A DNA stretch of 64,000 nt from Oncomelania hupensis (Eukaryota > Mollusca > Gastropoda > Littorinimorpha > Pomatiopsidae): the NCBI GenBank assembly GCA_036898135.1, contig CM072511.1:31951686-32015685 (forward strand), given 5' to 3'. Each line of letters starts with the position of its first letter. The first letter of the stretch is position 1. The notes under the pieces were generated by a model, which saw only the letters and a program-made list of their open reading frames with translations, made no database searches and was not told the origin of the DNA. This document shows, in pieces, positions 60,230 through 64,000 of this stretch. Made by a program: the position numbers and the translations under genes.

Positions 60230-61150
60230 TGACCCTGAAACACTGCGCTCCTATATGATCCTTCGGATTACATTACATTACATTATTATTGCTTTAGGTC
60301 CAGCGGACTCTTCCGAGCCAAATCAGGACCGGACAACCCCTGATCCGCATAAAAGATCTGCTGAAACAACCCTAGTGGTAAAACCGAAAGCTCTCCACCA
60401 GCCAGTCACTTTACAATAAAGACATCCCACGCAGGGGACGGCTGAGGCTTCACCCCAACTTATCGAACCCCCGTTTACAAAAACAAAATAGAATACAAAC
60501 ATCATTATAAATTATCAACAAAACACATACATATAAAATGCCTACATTGCTAAATAATAACATCATAGGAAGCCCTAGTGACCACCTGGCAGAAAGCGTC
60601 CAATATCCCCAAGCTGATCCAACAGGCCTCATACACAAATCAGGAGTCTTGTCCCGGAAGAGTTTTCAAGAAAAAAGGTAGGAGGCTGGTCTAGCGAAGA
60701 AGACGATAGTATAGCAGATTGATAGAACAGAGCAGGAATGAGAAAGAGCAAATGAGAAAGACAGCGACAGTGGGAATTTAAAGCACTAAATTTCCAGAAA
60801 GTGGGGATACTATTTATACTGAAACCCCCGGCAACCCAACGGGGGTATCCTTCGGATAAACCGAGGTCTAGTCTTTGCACTCACGCATGCCATCGTTCGG
60901 ACTTTAAAAGATCCTGACGCTCACATCCTAGAAGGGTGAGTGTAAGCTACACAAATACACCCAGGAAGCACTAGGTCCCTTCTCCCCTATACCCAGTCGC
61001 CCAGATTGTGCTCAGTGGTCTGTGCGTGAGACTATACGCTCAAAGGCGGCAAGTGGGCGCCCCGGGGCAGCTTGCGTTAGATCCTGTGTCGGCCAACGCC
61101 TTGAGCAGCTCTTGAGCTGGAAAAGCGCTATATAAGAATGATTAAATAAC
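60230..61150 (+). mobile_element. Older SINE/LINE-like repeat split by a retroposon
   Basis: With the insert 60269-60847 removed, GCGCTCCTATATGA joins to TCCTTCGGATAAACCGAGGT. It runs on through CATCGTTCGGACTTTAAAAG, GGTCTGTGCGTGAGAC and AAGTGGGCGCCCCGGG to TTGAGCAGCTCTTGAGC and AAAGCGCTATATAAGAATGA. This order is a familiar dispersed repeat of mollusc-like genomes and ends as CR1/L2-related retroposons do. A shorter 3' copy is at 23230-23302. The exact 5' end was not found. Confidence 0.65.
60269..60847 (-). mobile_element. GGACC retroposon family, 579-bp copy with 10-bp TSD
   Basis: Minus-strand copy matching the 22.4-kb element from its ACCCCCGTTGG hairpin to the GGACCTAAAGCAA end, roughly 90% identical by eye, including the TATAAATA box. 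The tail is TAATG-type in place of AATC. Perfect TSD TCCTTCGGAT at 60259-60268 and 60848-60857. It is truncated at about 127 bp from the 5' end of the 706-bp copy. Confidence 0.9.
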
Positions 61151-64000
61151 ATAATTAAAAGGCCTGGTTTGTATGCAGCAGCATCGCCAACAAAAGAAAC
61201 GTTAACTATCTATCCAATGCAAGAAGAAAAGGGTCGACAAGGAAGAAAGATTTACGTTTTGTACAATCGAACAGGGAGCTGACAAACTCATATTTAAGAC
61301 TAGCTAGCATTAAAAAGCTCGGGTTTCCAACCCAGCGTAAGATGCTAAAAAAAGGAAAAAGCGCCAAGAAAGAGGAAAAAAAGAAACTCCTTGTACTAAT
61401 TGGGTGCATGGATTGTATTAAAAACCATTGTGATGACGCAAATAGAGCACGTGCATTACAGAGGACAGAACGGCATTAAGGCTGATTATTTGTTATTTTT
61501 AAAATTGAAATAAAGTCATCACCGTTAAAGCATCAGCTTTCATGACTGTGACATTTTCTAGAAACCTATTTCCACTTATTCTGTTACACAACAAATGCAA
61601 AACAACTCCCTATTCACCCCGACTCCAGTTATCAATGTACGTCGCAAGAATTCAATCAAGATAGAAATATTAACGTCAATGCTGCTGAATTCATTTGGGA
61701 TTGTAGGAGCGGGCCCACCCAGCAATCTAGAACAAAATTTATCATCATCAAAACCCTACGGCTGCGGAATGTTGGAATATTTGCACCTTAAAGGTCAACA
61801 AGAGAAAGAAACACAGAGGCACCATAGGCAATATCAAAACAAACAGTTCCCCCTCAAAATCAATAAAACACATTATTCACAACTACAACCACATAATCAA
61901 AAATTCAATATATTTTGTCCTTTTTTTTCCCAAGTCCATAAGTACAAAAAAGAAACAATTACACTTACTGATACGCAACAAAATAATAACACCATCAACG
62001 TGCAAAAAACAATGAGAGCCTCCACGTTATTACAATTTATTGGTTTTAAGGCTAAACGCGAAACCGCAGAATAAAAAGAACAAGGTTTGAATGAAATCGT
62101 CAAGTTTCCGAGCACCTCTGTTCATACTCAACCTCATATATTAAGCTTTAAGAATGCAATTATATTAACATAAAAGAGCAAGGGTCACATACACAAACGC
62201 ACACGCACACACACACTCCCACGCGCGGAAGCACGAGCACTCACTGCAGCGGCACCGCCTTGTTGGTTATTGAGTTGGAAAACAATACGCGTGGAAGCTT
62301 TATGACATTCTTGATCTTTTTTTGCTTCCTTCTAGACCCTTTGTTCCCACTTCCATTCCCGCAGTGACCGAGCCAAATATGCAATGAATTTCTTTCGTAA
62401 ATCACCATTCACTGCTCATGTAATGAAGTATGACGTCTAGCGCCAAGCATCATTATTAAGTTCAACTCTTCCTATGATCCCTTCCAGAATTCCGCTGGTA
62501 ATGCGATTAGGTTAAGTAAACTGGTGTTTTGCCAACAGGAAACAATCAAATACACAAACAACTTTTAATTATTTTTTTTTTCGTAATAAAGTTTCGGCAA
62601 TTCATCAACATTAGGAAAACTGTAATGCATACTAAATGAATATTAATAACTTATGTACGTGTATCAAAAGCAAACTAAGCACTAATTTATTGATTATCCC
62701 AATAAAACTACGTGGCAGAGACAAATAATTTAGTTTATAAACCAATAACAAAATAACCCAATCATCAAAATATTACAAGTTTTCAATATCAAAACCCTTT
62801 ACGAAATTTTAACCACGGTTAAATGATCACATCGGTGATCTGCTTTGCGCGAATAACTTTGTAACAATTACAATGTTTCCTTGTGAGCAGTTCCAACAAA
62901 CATGTGTATCAGTCGCAAGTGGAACAATAACAACTAAAAGTACTGAAGTGTTTACATCTGTTACATCAGCAGAAAACACAGTGTGAGGAAGATGGATAGA
63001 TATACTTTTAACATTTAACAGGAGGCCACTGTGACAGCCTGGGAACATCAAGAGGTTTTGTAAGAAGTTGGAATGATGCCACAGAATCTAAGGAATCTGA
63101 GAGCTGCGAACAGACAGCATCGACTCATTTCTTAGATTTATTACCGTTGCGTTTAATTGATTAACCGAAAATACTGTGTATCATAATGAAGTAACAATTC
63201 GAAGGTTCTAGAGTTTCCAGGGTCATGCCCTGCCTGGAACTCACATCTGTATTGTAAATGTCATGCGGATCTTCTGTGATATAAAAATAAAAACGTGTTT
63301 AATCAAATAATTGTAAGTTGGCGACACCACTTCGGTGTAGCAATACACCATACTTAATCAAAACGTAACTAATACAAACAAATCCTAAAATAGTCATCAA
63401 GCATTAGAAAATCTAGTTTCCAGCCAGCCCATTCAGAAATGTCCTTCTCACATATCAATTAGATCAGGTATATGAAACTGAAAATTTGGATAGGCTGCTG
63501 AGGACATGGCGAAGAAATGTTGGAGATGTTCCCATTCACATTCATGCCTGTGTCATCTTGCATAACGCCCCATTCCCTCTCTATATATTTTCCATTTTGC
63601 TGATGCTATTGCTCGTTGCTTTCAAAACGTTCTCGTGCACCTGTAGGCTAAGACACCGGTAAGGCAATATACCTTGCCAGGATCTGGCAAAAACACCGCA
63701 AAACCAGAGTTACGGACTTGTGTTCTGGCAGAAGGCCGGCCGGCGCGCGATTGGAGGCTATATTGGTCCCAGACAAGGTAGAAGCGTGAGAAAGTTGCAG
63801 CAGCGATGGCCCAAAGTTGCACTGTTGATCATTAACTTGCAGTTCCCCACCTGCCATTCGGCATCACGCCTCACTAAGAGGTGCTGGCAACGTGCCCGAA
63901 ATAAACAGCATCATGTCTCTTCCATCCTATCTTTTTTTTTCTTTTTTTTATCCAACACTTCAGCCAGCGAGACGACAGATAGGCCTTTTCTCACGCTGTT
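61151..64000. other. Non-coding stretch to window end
   Basis: No recognisable gene or RNA. A CA-rich tract lies at 62189-62222. The 159-codon frame at 61595-62074 (rich in Q, N, K, T) has no recognisable domain; composition and AT-richness favour chance. Confidence 0.4.

Noticed and set aside
61595..62074. 159-codon + strand ORF as a host gene
   Set aside because: No recognisable domain or signal peptide, Q/N/K/T-rich composition typical of AT-rich chance frames.

Overview
The window is repeat-dense, AT-rich metazoan nuclear DNA. It has no bacterial-style gene layout and no recognisable host exon. The only protein homology I can support comes from decayed non-LTR retrotransposons. The mix of elements (a reverse-transcriptase family with a GGATA pentamer tail, CR1/L2-type LINE fragments, tRNA- and 5S-headed SINEs, long GA, ATT and CA microsatellites) suggests a lophotrochozoan, most likely a marine mollusc such as a gastropod. 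That assignment is an inference.

Layout. 0-5 kb: a 46/54-bp tandem repeat and a long TATC microsatellite, otherwise featureless. 5.9-16.1 kb: three minus-strand copies of the GGATA-tailed RT family (5.9, 11.0 and 12.0 kb), the third with an inverted 5' segment; CRE-containing repeats at 8.0-8.8 kb; and a 2.4-kb diverged inverted repeat at 13.7-16.1 kb. 16-22 kb: mostly unique non-coding DNA with GA arrays. 22.4-25.6 kb: a 706-bp retroposon with a 13-bp target-site duplication (TSD), and a TGACC-rich repeat carrying a 5S-related SINE. 26.9-29.2 kb: two apparently identical tRNA-derived SINEs, each with its own TSD, and a 39-bp palindrome flanked by an 8-bp direct repeat. 31.9-34.6 kb: a second TGACC repeat disrupted by roughly 0.5-kb inverted arms, another RT fragment and a perfect 53-bp-arm palindrome. 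38.1-40.3 kb: a decayed LINE interrupted by the RT family. 48.8-51 kb: the best-preserved RT copy, a tRNA-like SINE and an L2-like LINE. 53-57.8 kb: two more RT copies and an endonuclease-encoding LINE split by a ninth RT copy. 60.2-61.15 kb: an old SINE-like repeat split by a second long copy of the 706-bp family.

The elements do not form a pathway. What they give is an insertion history: at least five transposon-in-transposon insertions, several with TSDs, which order the families in time. All ORFs are broken or truncated, so nothing here looks autonomous. The strongest discoveries are the composite 5S/tRNA-like SINE with its TSD and a paralogous empty site, the GGACC-ended retroposon family with four independently truncated, TSD-flanked copies, and the two palindromes.
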